NCBI GenBank assembly: GCA_964571815.1
Contig: CAZNDN010000010.1
Location: forward strand, 1 to 57,809
Direction: 5' to 3'
DNA: 57,809 nucleotides
DNA from: CAZNDN01 sp964571815
GTDB taxonomy: Bacteria > Fibrobacterota > Chitinivibrionia > Chitinivibrionales > WJKA01
In this document: positions 34,505 to 42,752 of the stretch, piece after piece
Layout of the letters: each line of letters starts with the position of its first letter
How positions within the stretch are numbered: position 1 is the stretch's first letter
Position numbers and translations under genes: made by a program
The notes under the pieces: generated by a model
The model's input: the letters and a program-made list of their open reading frames with translations, nothing else
Databases searched by the model: none
Told to the model about the DNA's origin: nothing

Positions 34505-35722
34505 TCAAGGGTCGCCGATACCCGGAGCCATTACAGAGTGCACCAGTATCGCGGTCCTGAGCGCTTCCTCGTCGGGAACAAATCCGGCGCTGTGTATTCC
34601 CGGCACGTTTGCATTGCGTCCTTTCCGTACACCAAGATGCAGATACGAACCGGGGCATTTCTTGAGGTAATAGGCGAAGTCTTCAGCAAACATCGAGGGT
34701 TGAGCACGATCGACTACTCGGCGGGGGCCGAGGTATCGCACAAGCCGTTCTTTTGCACGATCCGCGGCGCCGGGGTCGTTGTAGCCGGGAGGATACGATT
34801 CTTGAAAGGACAGCTCGACGCGGGCTCGGAAAGACGTTGCCAGGGCACGGCACACCTCGCGCACACGCCTGCGTATCATGGCCTGGATATCGTTGGAGAA
34901 GGTGCGTATCGTTCCCTGGAACGTCGCTTCGTCGGGGATGATATTTCGTTTCGTGCCCGAGTGGAACGTTCCGACGGTAAGGACGGCGGGCTCGAACGGA
35001 GGGCATTCCCTGCTGATGAGCCGTTGGAGTTCCATTACCATTGAAGAGGCGCACACGATAGGGTCGACGGTCTTTTCGGGCATCGCCCCGTGCCCGCCTT
35101 TTCCTTTCACGGTTACATCGAAGGTCAGCACCCCCGAACAGTCTTCTCCCGCCCTGATCCCGACCTGTCCGGTTCGGTGGTCGGTGCTTACATGAAGGCC
35201 GTATACCGCGTCGGCATCGCGAGGGAACGCCCCCTCGGCAATCATCTTCACGGCCCCTCCGGGTTCGACTTCCTCCGACGGCTGGAAGAGAAACACGACC
35301 GATCCTTTCAACTTCCGGCGCAGAGAATGAATTACGGCGGCGGCGCCGAGAAGGGCCGCGGTGTGCATGTCGTGTCCGCACGCGTGCATGACTCCCGGAA
35401 CGGTGGAACGGTAGGAAAGCTCGTTTCGTTCCTGGACGGGCAGGGCGTCGATGTCGGCTCTCAGCACAACCGTTGGGCCGCCGGCGTTGCTCACCGTTGC
35501 GGCAACGCCGGTCTTGTCCACGAAATACCGAGGTTTGAGCCCGAAGTGCTGCAAGGTATGGAATACGAGTCGGGCAGTTTGTTGCTCGTGGCCGGAGAGT
35601 TCCGGGTGAGCATGAATCCGTCGTCGGATCCGCACGACGTCGTCGTAGTGTACGTCGATTGCCTGTCTCAGCTCTTGCGGAGACACACCGGTGAAGGGCG
35701 GGGTTGATGAGGCATTGGTCAT
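34505..35722 (-). CDS. M20 family amidohydrolase (N-acyl-amino-acid hydrolase type)
   Basis: The 405-residue protein matches the HipO/AbgB/AmaA group. It has an RRIHAHPELSG start and metal-site motifs VVLRADIDALP, MHACGHDMHTA and FQPSEEVEPGGA. A dimerisation-domain segment GKGGHGAMPEKTVDPI follows, and the final ligand region is MFAEDFAYYL. These cytosolic enzymes hydrolyse N-acyl or aminobenzoyl amide bonds with two metal ions; substrate cannot be predicted. I chose ATG 35722 over an in-frame TTG at 35758. It is convergent with the fused ATPase gene and follows the DUF58 operon after 32 bases. Confidence 0.92.
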   Translation of the reverse strand: MTNASSTPPFTGVSPQELRQAIDVHYDDVVRIRRRIHAHPELSGHEQQTARLVFHTLQHFGLKPRYFVDKTGVAATVSNAGGPTVVLRADIDALPVQERNELSYRSTVPGVMHACGHDMHTAALLGAAAVIHSLRRKLKGSVVFLFQPSEEVEPGGAVKMIAEGAFPRDADAVYGLHVSTDHRTGQVGIRAGEDCSGVLTFDVTVKGKGGHGAMPEKTVDPIVCASSMVMELQRLISRECPPFEPAVLTVGTFHSGTKRNIIPDEATFQGTIRTFSNDIQAMIRRRVREVCRALATSFRARVELSFQESYPPGYNDPGAADRAKERLVRYLGPRRVVDRAQPSMFAEDFAYYLKKCPGSYLHLGVRKGRNANVPGIHSAGFVPDEEALRTAILVHSVMAPGIGDP

Positions 35723-35754
35723 AGAGGTGCTCGGTGGCGGTGGATCTGTGTGCG

Positions 35755-36642
35755 TCAACCGACCGCGGCCATTTTCCGCTCGCGTTTCCTGAAGAATTTC
35801 ACGAGTGGCTCAACATAGTCCTGTGACGTGTCGATACGAATTTCATCGATTCCAATGGAGCGGAACAACTGAGTCAGGTTCTGCCGGCGAGCGGCGATAT
35901 GGCGCTCGTAGGCGCGTCTCAGTGCCGCATTCCCGGCATCCACCACTATCGTCCTGCCGCTCTCGGCATCCTCAAGATCGATCAAACCCACCGGGGGCAG
36001 CCGGCATTCCCGGGCATCAACCATCCTGACCGCAATCATGTCGTGACGCTTTGCGGCGACCCGGAGGGGATCCGCGAACCCATCGTCGAGAAAATCCGAG
36101 ACCAGAAACACCACGGCCTTTTTCCGCTGTACCTTGGTAAGGAACCGCACGGCTTCGTTGATCCGTGTTCCGCTCTTGCGGGGTCTGAAGTACAACAGCT
36201 CTCTAATGACTCTCAGCACGTGGTTCTTTCCCTTCTTCGGCGGCACGTATTTCTCGACTTCGGAGGTGAAGATCACCAGTCCGACCCGGTCGTTGTTCCG
36301 GATTGCCGAAAACGCGAGCAGTGCGCAGAGTTCAACGGCGACCTCGGTCTTGAGCCGTTCGGCGGAGCCGAATTCCCCGGACGCCGAGGCATCGACAAGC
36401 AGCATCACGGTCAGCTCGCGCTCCTCCACGTGCTTTTTGACATACGGATCCCCCATGCGGGCGGTGACGTTCCAGTCGATCGTGCGCACGTCGTCTCCCT
36501 CCACATACGCCCGCACTTCGGAGAACTCCATACCTCGTCCCCGAAAAACGCTGTGGTATCCGCCCGACAGAATGGAATCAACCACCCGTTGCGTCTTGAT
36601 TTCGATCTGACGGACTTTACGAAGGACTTCTTTGGGTATCAT
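35755..36642 (-). CDS. DUF58 domain protein with von Willebrand A-like fold
   Basis: The 295-residue soluble protein carries the DUF58 hallmark GRGMEFSEVRAYVEGDDVRTIDWNVTAR. A vWA-type strand VMLLVDASASGEFGS with a MIDAS-like DxSxS motif follows. There are no membrane helices, so this is the short cytosolic type usually paired with MoxR ATPases. MoxR/DUF58 pairs are thought to act as chaperone or metal-insertion modules for envelope complexes. The gene overlaps the upstream TPR gene by four bases and completes the MoxR-TPR-DUF58 unit. Confidence 0.9.
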   Translation of the reverse strand: MIPKEVLRKVRQIEIKTQRVVDSILSGGYHSVFRGRGMEFSEVRAYVEGDDVRTIDWNVTARMGDPYVKKHVEERELTVMLLVDASASGEFGSAERLKTEVAVELCALLAFSAIRNNDRVGLVIFTSEVEKYVPPKKGKNHVLRVIRELLYFRPRKSGTRINEAVRFLTKVQRKKAVVFLVSDFLDDGFADPLRVAAKRHDMIAVRMVDARECRLPPVGLIDLEDAESGRTIVVDAGNAALRRAYERHIAARRQNLTQLFRSIGIDEIRIDTSQDYVEPLVKFFRKRERKMAAVG

Positions 36643-37649
36643 TGTGCCTCGAAACGTAGTTCGGCGAGCAGCTCGGACATGGTTTCCAGTTGTTTCAAGC
36701 GTCCGCGGAGCATGAAATGCAAAACAATCATGGAGACAAGATTGCCCAGCAGGACTATGGCGCCCGCCATGATCCAGAAGAAATGGCGCCGCATTTGTTC
36801 GCGTTGGCTTGCGTGCCGCTGCTCTTCGGCGACGTGCCGCCGGTGGCGTTGCTTGATGGCCGAGACGGTGGCGGAATCTCCTCTGCCGGTGGTCGGAAGT
36901 TCATGGTCCCTCTGGAAAGCGGTGTACAGATCCGAGAGCCCATCTCCTTCATACCCGAGGATCTTCAGCGTTGAAGTCATTTCGGCACGCATGAGTTGAC
37001 GCTGCGTGCGCGCTACCTCTCGAAACTCTTCTCCGCTGGAAAACGATCGTCCGAAGGGATATTGCTCGGCCAGGCGTGTGTAGAACTCAATGGCCTTCTC
37101 GTAGTTGTTTCTCTTCTGGTGGTGAAAAGCAACCTCAAACAACGCGTCGTCGGCCACTTCGCTTTCCGGATAGGTGTTGAGTATCTTCTGCATCACGAAC
37201 AGCATTCTCTCGTGCTTGCCGAGCCGGCGCAGGGATTTGCCGACCCACAGGGCATAACGGGGGTCGGGGTCGACCGAATCCGCATACGTGAAGTTTTTCA
37301 GTGCATTGCGATAGTCTCCATTCCTGAAGTATTTCAGTCCCGAGGTGAAATACTCCCGCGGCGGGTCCTTGCGCCTGCCGGCATGGATGTCTCCGAACTT
37401 AGAAGACGACCGACGGGGTGGTTGGGCTTCGGGCGCGGCCGGTTTCGGCTCCGTGACGGGCCGGGTCTTTTCGCGTTTCCGCTTTCGGTATTCCTCTTTG
37501 TCGACAAGGATGATTCCCCGCTCCTCATCATAGACAAGTGTCTTCTCGGCGCGGGCTATACCCGGCCCCGACGGTGCGGAAAGCAGAACAAGTGCGACAA
37601 GCCCGAGCTGAGGGATCGAACAGTTCATGGCCGGCTTTCGGTCGGACAC
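36639..37649 (-). CDS. Exported TPR protein with peptidoglycan-binding-like segment and C-terminal membrane helix
   Basis: The 336-residue protein begins with a signal-like sequence (about 1-34), followed by a charged, Pro-rich stretch. Two to three TPR units follow (REYFTSGLKYFRNGDYRNALKNF, ADDALFEVAFHHQKRNNYEKAIEFY). A segment near 230-270 with TLKILGYEGDGLSDLYTAFQRDHEL resembles the PG_binding_1 fold. A transmembrane helix (about 295-318) comes last. It is probably periplasmic and anchored. It sits between moxR and the DUF58 gene, a slot often held by BatB-E-like TPR/vWA proteins in aerotolerance operons, so an envelope-stress role is inferred. Confidence 0.75.
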   Translation of the reverse strand: MSDRKPAMNCSIPQLGLVALVLLSAPSGPGIARAEKTLVYDEERGIILVDKEEYRKRKREKTRPVTEPKPAAPEAQPPRRSSSKFGDIHAGRRKDPPREYFTSGLKYFRNGDYRNALKNFTYADSVDPDPRYALWVGKSLRRLGKHERMLFVMQKILNTYPESEVADDALFEVAFHHQKRNNYEKAIEFYTRLAEQYPFGRSFSSGEEFREVARTQRQLMRAEMTSTLKILGYEGDGLSDLYTAFQRDHELPTTGRGDSATVSAIKQRHRRHVAEEQRHASQREQMRRHFFWIMAGAIVLLGNLVSMIVLHFMLRGRLKQLETMSELLAELRFEAQ

Positions 37650-37661
37650 CGACGGTTGAGA

Positions 37662-38651
37662 TCAGGGGACCTCGACACCGTCGAATATCTTCCGGATAAT
37701 ATCTTCGGATGTAATGTTTTCCGCTTCGGCCTCGTAGGTAAGGATGATGCGGTGACGAAGCACATCCATACCCATTGACTTCACGTCTTCCGGCGTTACG
37801 TAGCCGCGTCCCCGCAGGAAGGCGTGAGCCCTGGCGGTTCGACAGAGAAACAGCGTTGCCCGCGGCGAGGCTCCGTACTGGATGAGGTCTTCCAGTTCGC
37901 GCATTCCGGCACGCGCCGGCTCCCGCGTAGCGTAGACGAGACTTACGATGTATTCTTCAACTTTGGGGTCCATGTAGATTTCGTTGACCACATCGCAGGC
38001 GGACTGTATTCTATCCACGGTTACGACTCGTGAGACATCCGGCTCCCGGCCCGCACCCATGCGCTGAAGAATGTGCCGTTCCTCTTCGCGCGAGGGGTAA
38101 ACAATTTTGAGCTTGAGCATGAACCGGTCCACCTGAGCCTCCGGGAGCGGATAGGTGCCTTCCTGTTCAATGGGGTTCTGCGTCGCGAGCACCAGAAACG
38201 GATGGGGTAAATCGTAGGTAGTGTCGCCGATGGTGACTTGTCGTTCCTGCATTGCCTCAAGCAGAGCGCTCTGGACTTTCGCCGGAGCCCTGTTGATCTC
38301 GTCGGCAAGTATAATATTGGCAAAAATCGGGCCCTTCTTGGGTACAAATTCCCCTGTCTTGCGGTTGTACACCATGGTGCCCACCAAGTCGGCCGGGAGG
38401 AGGTCCGGCGTGAACTGGAGGCGATGAAACGGGGTGTCTATTGCCCGGGCAAGGGTGGAGACGGCCAGGGTTTTGGCAAGCCCCGGCACTCCTTCAAGCA
38501 GGATATGACCCCGGGTAAGCAAGCCGATCAGAAGACGCTCAAGCATTGCCTCCTGACCCACGATTACCTTTGCCATTTCGGCTCTCAGCTCCTTCACAAA
38601 GGAACTCTGCCCCGCTATTTTTTCGTTGAGCGCGTTGATATCCACGGTCAT
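37662..38651 (-). CDS. moxR: MoxR-family AAA ATPase
   Basis: From ATG 38651 (AAGGA upstream) the 329-residue protein has Walker A GVPGLAKT, the pore-region LQFTPDLLPADLVGT and Walker B IILADEINRAPAKVQSALLEAM. Sensor 1 LATQNPIEQEGTYPLPEAQVDRF and a C-terminal lid domain follow. All are diagnostic of MoxR. The longer frame to 38837 is not supported, because a promoter for this gene lies at 38705-38733 inside it. MoxR proteins act as AAA chaperones with DUF58/vWA partners, and the partner gene is in the same operon. Confidence 0.94.
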   Translation of the reverse strand: MTVDINALNEKIAGQSSFVKELRAEMAKVIVGQEAMLERLLIGLLTRGHILLEGVPGLAKTLAVSTLARAIDTPFHRLQFTPDLLPADLVGTMVYNRKTGEFVPKKGPIFANIILADEINRAPAKVQSALLEAMQERQVTIGDTTYDLPHPFLVLATQNPIEQEGTYPLPEAQVDRFMLKLKIVYPSREEERHILQRMGAGREPDVSRVVTVDRIQSACDVVNEIYMDPKVEEYIVSLVYATREPARAGMRELEDLIQYGASPRATLFLCRTARAHAFLRGRGYVTPEDVKSMGMDVLRHRIILTYEAEAENITSEDIIRKIFDGVEVP

Positions 38652-38704
38652 GGCACCATCCTTTTCTTTGCCCGGTGGGCGTATCCCCGATGAGGTCAAT
38701 ACGT

Positions 38705-38733
38705 ATTTTACCTTGCAGGCAGCCGGCTGTCGA
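38705..38733 (-). promoter_or_regulatory. Promoter of the moxR operon
   Basis: On the minus strand TCGACA (38728-38733) and TAAAAT (38705-38710) are 17 bases apart; each box matches consensus at five of six positions. The start near 38698 gives a leader of about 47 bases before ATG 38651. Confidence 0.6.
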
Positions 38734-38851
38734 CCGGCGCCGGACAAGAAAAATACGCCATCCCGCACCGCCAAGGCAATATGGTCGTACCGGTGGCGGA
38801 GTCCGTTGGAAGGAAGACGGTTGCCTTCGGGTTGCATGAATGATACTATTA

Positions 38852-39013
38852 GTGAAGATTATTCAGCTTCTTCTTCTTTTCTTTGTTGTTCGCGGCGTAC
38901 TGTCGCTGCTTTCTTCCAAGCCGGACAGGAAAACGGAAAAGGAGAAAAAGCAGAAGCGTTACGACACGCGGGGCAAGAGTGTGTCCGATGCCGACTTCGA
39001 AGAGGTTGAGTAG
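38852..39013 (+). CDS. Small membrane protein, 53 residues, GTG start
   Basis: Beginning at GTG 38852 I read KIIQLLLLFFVVRGVLSLL, a single membrane helix. A Lys/Glu-rich cytosolic stretch and the C-terminus SVSDADFEEVE follow. Small proteins with one helix, a basic linker and a D-x-x-D-A-[DE]-FEE-[IV] ending recur in FCB bacteria and many candidate phyla, so I regard this as a real conserved small gene despite the lack of a clear ribosome-binding site. It lies 51 bases before the STAS gene on the same strand. Other frames here are less plausible. Function is unknown. Confidence 0.6.
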   Translation: MKIIQLLLLFFVVRGVLSLLSSKPDRKTEKEKKQKRYDTRGKSVSDADFEEVE

Positions 39014-39064
39014 GCCGCGCGCCCGCGCGGGCCGGCGTACGATCCCGAAGGGAAGGAGAGTATC

Positions 39065-39430
39065 ATGGAGCTTTCTGTAAAAGATGTCGGAGAGTTCAAG
39101 ATCGTGAAAGTTTCGGCAAGGGTCGACTGGGAAAGCGCACGTCTTCTGGACAAGGAGATACATCAGATCGTTGAGGAGGGGTTTTGTCATATTGCGTTCG
39201 ATCTCAATGAGGTAACCTTCATTTGCAGCGGTGGAATCGGGGCGCTGGTATACAACTTGAATAAAGTTAAGAAGATGGGCGGGGCGATCTATGTGATATC
39301 TTCGAACGAATACGTGAACTACATTTTCGAAACGTTGAAGTTCGACATTGTGTTTGACGGCTATCTTTTCGATTCCTACGAGAGTTTCTCCGAACAAGTC
39401 ATTCAACGGCGGGAGTCGGTCAAGAAGTGA
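39065..39430 (+). CDS. STAS-domain anti-sigma factor antagonist-like protein
   Basis: GAAGGAGAG upstream marks ATG 39065. The 121-residue protein follows the SpoIIAA pattern: VKDVGEFKIVKVSARVDWESA, then HIAFDLNEVTFICSGGIGALVYNLNKVKKMGG. The usual DSSGLG loop appears as ICSGGIGAL, keeping one Ser for phosphorylation. The final segment FDIVFDGYLFDSYESF is typical. It probably takes part in a partner-switch with serine kinases and the SpoIIE-type phosphatase. It overlaps the next gene (GTGA), an unusual pairing with mannose-6-phosphate isomerase. Confidence 0.87.
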   Translation: MELSVKDVGEFKIVKVSARVDWESARLLDKEIHQIVEEGFCHIAFDLNEVTFICSGGIGALVYNLNKVKKMGGAIYVISSNEYVNYIFETLKFDIVFDGYLFDSYESFSEQVIQRRESVKK

Positions 39431-40515
39431 GGTCCCTCCCCCCGCTTGCGTTCAGTCCGATTTTCAAAGAAAAAGTCTGGGGTGGGAGGAAGCTTGGGGC
39501 GGTGCTCGGCAAGCGGTTGCCTCCGGATGTGTCGGTGGGTGAGTCGTGGGAGATTTCCGGCTACGGTGACGACATTTCTACGGCAACGAGCCCGGAGGTA
39601 GCGGGATGCGGACTTGACAGGCTCGTGGAACAGTGGGGGGAGACGCTGGTGGGCGCCGGGTCCGCTCGAGCAGAGTTCCCGCTGCTGGTAAAGTTCATCG
39701 ATGCGGCGGACCGCCTCTCCGTTCAGGTGCATCCCGACGATGCTCAGGCACGACGGCACGGATGGGGGAATTTCGGCAAGACGGAATGCTGGTATGTGGT
39801 GGATGCCGAACCGGGGGCGGAGATCATCGTGGGGTTCACCCGCCCGGTGGAGCCCACCGAGGTCGAGGGTCACATCCGGGCCGGGACGCTTGAGCAGCTT
39901 CTGAATACCATACCCGTTCGCCCCGGTGACGTCCTGCTTATTCCGGGAGGCACGGTGCATGCAATCCTTGGCGGGACATTGCTCTACGAACTCCAGGAAA
40001 CCTCGGACACCACGCTGCGGTTTTACGATTGGGGACGGAACGACCCGGCCCGGCCGCTCCACATACGAGACAGTCTTCAGGTAGCCGATTTGTCCATGCG
40101 GCCCGCCCCCGTAGTCCGGCCGGTAGTCTTGTCTTCCGGAAGGGGCGCTACCTGCCGCCTGCGGGTTGCATGCCGCCATTTTGCGCTCTCGGAGTGGGAT
40201 GTGGAACAAGGGGCACGAGCGGCGTTGCCGCCGCGACGGTCGTTTCAGGTGCTGACCGTGCTGCGTGGAACGGCGCAGGTTGAGGCAGATTCAGGATCTG
40301 CTTGCGCCGGTATTGGAGATTCGATCCTACTGCCCGCCTCCGCCGGTGAGATTCGAGTCCGCGGAGAAACAGGCACCCGGTTTTTGCGGGCCTGGGTGCC
40401 CGAGCTTGCTTCCGAAATTGCGGGAGCACTTCGGGAACGGGGTGTGCCGCGGGAACGTATCGTTCAACTGGGCGGAAACTTCCCCGTCAATGACCTTACA
40501 GCCTGCATCGGCTGA
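39427..40515 (+). CDS. manA: Mannose-6-phosphate isomerase, class I type
   Basis: The zinc enzyme interconverts fructose-6-phosphate and mannose-6-phosphate for GDP-mannose and surface glycans. The GTG start overlaps the STAS stop. In 362 residues I see the opening SPIFKEKVWGGRKL and zinc ligands in the LSVQVHPDDAQA motif (Gln, His). Further ligands lie in KTECWYV (Glu) and GGTVHAILGGTLLYELQE (His), and a C-terminal cupin-like half follows. It is close to Bacillus-type ManA in length. It is convergent with an orphan sugar-binding protein gene across a 101-base gap with a 20-bp palindrome. Confidence 0.93.
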   Translation: MRSLPPLAFSPIFKEKVWGGRKLGAVLGKRLPPDVSVGESWEISGYGDDISTATSPEVAGCGLDRLVEQWGETLVGAGSARAEFPLLVKFIDAADRLSVQVHPDDAQARRHGWGNFGKTECWYVVDAEPGAEIIVGFTRPVEPTEVEGHIRAGTLEQLLNTIPVRPGDVLLIPGGTVHAILGGTLLYELQETSDTTLRFYDWGRNDPARPLHIRDSLQVADLSMRPAPVVRPVVLSSGRGATCRLRVACRHFALSEWDVEQGARAALPPRRSFQVLTVLRGTAQVEADSGSACAGIGDSILLPASAGEIRVRGETGTRFLRAWVPELASEIAGALRERGVPRERIVQLGGNFPVNDLTACIG

Positions 40516-40556
40516 TCCCTCCGTCGGTCCCGGGGTATGGACAAGCGGGGCTGCAA

Positions 40557-40576
40557 CTACTCAGGTACCTGAGTAG
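40557..40576. repeat. Perfect 20-bp palindrome between convergent genes
   Basis: CTACTCAGGT followed by ACCTGAGTAG is a perfect 20-base palindrome. GCA and TGC extend the pairing outward after one mismatch (40553-40580). It lies midway between the stops of manA and the sugar-binding protein gene. With no U-tract, it may act as a factor-dependent bidirectional end or as a binding site. Confidence 0.55.
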
Positions 40577-40616
40577 CTGCGCGGGGCCAATGCTTGACCC
40601 CGGGCAGACAGGAGCG

Positions 40617-41588
40617 CTACTTCGTTGCGGTCGGCTGAGTATCGGGGTGCAGCAGTCGTTGTATCTCGGGGCTGTCGACGTTTTCCGGAGTAATCAACTC
40701 CACGCCGGTGTCGATCCGCTCCTTGATTTCTTCCCCCGTGAGCACCGCATGCGCGGTCTTCACCCCGAGATAGCCCATGCGAAAGGGCTTCTGAACCACC
40801 AGGCCGTGGATTTCTTTCGCGCGAAGGGCCTTGAGCAGGGGGTCGCTGGAATCGAATCCGACGAAGCTGATCGAACCTGCTTTGCCGGCGGTCTGGAGCG
40901 CTCGGAGCATGCCGAATGTTGTCGACTCATTGGGGCAGAACACTCCGTCGACCTCTTCGTACTTGTTGAGAAGATTCTGTCCGGCCTGGAGGGCCGACTC
41001 CGCGGTGACACCTCCGTACTGGTCGGTTGAGACCAGAACCGCCTCGGGCGAAAATTCCCTGATACCGTCGAGAAACCCCTCCTCTCGTTTCATGGTACTG
41101 GACGACCCTTCGGCATAGCGCATCAGGAGTATGTTTCCCGTCCGCTCCAGCAGTTCCGAGAGGTGCTTCGCGGCAAGTTTTCCACCTTCGTAGTTGTCGG
41201 TGGCCACAAAACAGGCTCGCTTTTCGCTGTCAAGATCCGAGTCGATGATTACGACGGGGATTTCTCTTTCTACCGCTGCTTCGACCGGCCTGACAAGCGC
41301 GTTCTTGTCGAGCGGGGCGAGCACGATAGCGTCGATGCCCCTGCTGATGAAGTTCTGGACAACCTGGATCTGCATGCCGCGGTCATCCTCCTTCTGAGGG
41401 CCCTGCCAGATGATATCGACATCACACTCCTCCGCGGCTTTCTTCGCGCCGGCATGGACCGATTTCCAGAACACGTGGGTCGTTCCTTTGGGAATTACGG
41501 CGATGGTGGTACGCTTTTCCCTGCCGCAGAACAGCCCCCCGGCGACAACGAACAGCAGTGTCGAAAAATGTAACGTGTTCTTGAGCAT
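40617..41588 (-). CDS. Periplasmic sugar-binding protein (Peripla_BP_4 / RbsB type)
   Basis: ATG 41588 follows GGGGG. The 323-residue protein has a short signal sequence (LKNTLHFSTLLFVVAGGLFC), then TIAVIPKGTTHVFWKSVHAGAKKAAEE, the typical opening of type I sugar-binding proteins. IDAIVLAPLDKNALVRPV, VVIIDSDLDS and VDGVFCPNESTTFGMLRAL follow. The cysteine after the signal is preceded by LF, a poor lipobox, so lipidation is uncertain. No permease or ATPase gene is adjacent, so it could serve a distant transporter or a chemosensory system. Confidence 0.87.
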   Translation of the reverse strand: MLKNTLHFSTLLFVVAGGLFCGREKRTTIAVIPKGTTHVFWKSVHAGAKKAAEECDVDIIWQGPQKEDDRGMQIQVVQNFISRGIDAIVLAPLDKNALVRPVEAAVEREIPVVIIDSDLDSEKRACFVATDNYEGGKLAAKHLSELLERTGNILLMRYAEGSSSTMKREEGFLDGIREFSPEAVLVSTDQYGGVTAESALQAGQNLLNKYEEVDGVFCPNESTTFGMLRALQTAGKAGSISFVGFDSSDPLLKALRAKEIHGLVVQKPFRMGYLGVKTAHAVLTGEEIKERIDTGVELITPENVDSPEIQRLLHPDTQPTATK

Positions 41589-41828
41589 ACACGCGCCCCC
41601 TGTGAGAGAAAGTGACAGGAATCCATTTCCCCGTGATGACCCGAAGACACAGCGCAGACGGCAGCGTCCCCCTCCCCGATTGGCAAACGCCTCAAAATAC
41701 AATATCTTCGTCGGTTCGTGACATGCTCGGGCGGGGAACCCGAAGCGCAAGCCGGTCGTGCTTACCCTGACCCACCGAGGAGCAGTTTTCCGGAGGCCGG
41801 GAGTGGTTCACCCCGGGGAGAACGCGCC

Positions 41829-42743
41829 TTAGCTCATGTCAAGCATTTTCCGGAGAGCGCCGAGGGCTTTGCCGGCCACCTCGCCGGGCACTTCGATTGG
41901 ACGACCGCTCTTGCCCTCGAGTGCGTCGGCGACCTGCTGAAGTGAACATTTCTTCATATTGGGACACACGATTCGATCCGAGAGAGGATAGAAACGTTTG
42001 TCCGGGTTCTGCTTCCTCAGGGTATGGACCAGCCCCGTTTCGGTTGCCGTGATAAACTCCCGGGCGGGATTATCACGGGCAAACGTACACATCCGGCCGG
42101 TGGAAAGGATCGCATCGGCCCGCTCGCGCGATTCCGGCGGCGCTTCGGGGTGCATCATCACCACGGCGTCGGGATGCGCCCGCCTGCTTTCGGTGACCAT
42201 CTCCGGAGTGATTCGGGCGTGGGTGGGACAGAAGCCCGGCCAGAGCACCATCTCACGCCCGCATTGGCTGCTTACGTAGGAGCCGAGGTACTTATCGGGC
42301 ACGAATATGATGCCTCGATCGGCGGGGAGTTTGGAGACTATCGTAACGGCATTGGAGCTGGTCACACATACGTCGGAGAGCGCCTTTACTTCGGCCGGTG
42401 AATTCACATAGCATACGACAAGGTGATCGGGGTGTTCGCTTTTCAGTTCCAGAAGGCTTTCTTTGTCGATCATGTCCGCCATGGGGCAACCGGCGTCGGG
42501 GGCCGGCATCACGACCGGCCGCGACGGGTTGAGAATGGCCGCGGTCTCCGCCATGAACTGTACGCCGCAGAAAATGATACGCCGCGCTTCGACGTCGCAC
42601 GCCCTGACACTGAGTCCGTAGGAGTCCCCCACAAAATCGGCGCAGTCCTGGATTGGCCCCGGCTGGTAGGTATGCGCCAGGATCACGGCATTACGCTCGC
42701 CGGCAAGGCGTCTGATATCACTGAGATGGGGTGCGGGAGACAT
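41829..42743 (-). CDS. nadA: Quinolinate synthase A
   Basis: NadA condenses iminoaspartate with dihydroxyacetone phosphate to quinolinate in NAD synthesis and needs one [4Fe-4S] cluster. The 304-residue protein carries the three cluster cysteines: C86 (DAGCPMADM), C172 (WPGFCPTHARI) and C260 (IVCPNMKKCS). It also shows the substrate motifs LAHTYQ, VNSPAEVKA and MMHPEAP. The length matches the short thermophile-like form. It lies nine bases after the cysteine desulfurase gene, which may supply sulfur for its cluster as NifS does for NadA in Bacillus. No nadB or nadC is nearby. Confidence 0.96.
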   Translation of the reverse strand: MSPAPHLSDIRRLAGERNAVILAHTYQPGPIQDCADFVGDSYGLSVRACDVEARRIIFCGVQFMAETAAILNPSRPVVMPAPDAGCPMADMIDKESLLELKSEHPDHLVVCYVNSPAEVKALSDVCVTSSNAVTIVSKLPADRGIIFVPDKYLGSYVSSQCGREMVLWPGFCPTHARITPEMVTESRRAHPDAVVMMHPEAPPESRERADAILSTGRMCTFARDNPAREFITATETGLVHTLRKQNPDKRFYPLSDRIVCPNMKKCSLQQVADALEGKSGRPIEVPGEVAGKALGALRKMLDMS

Positions 42744-42752
42744 AGTGCGATT

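Noticed and set aside
38839..38857. A ribosome-binding site deciding the start of the small membrane protein
   Set aside because: No purine-rich stretch of suitable spacing is present, so the GTG start rests on protein similarity only.
38626..39009. A 127-residue plus-strand frame covering the moxR promoter region
   Set aside because: Its composition is poor, it crosses the moxR start region, and the overlapping frame encodes the small membrane protein with a recognisable tail.
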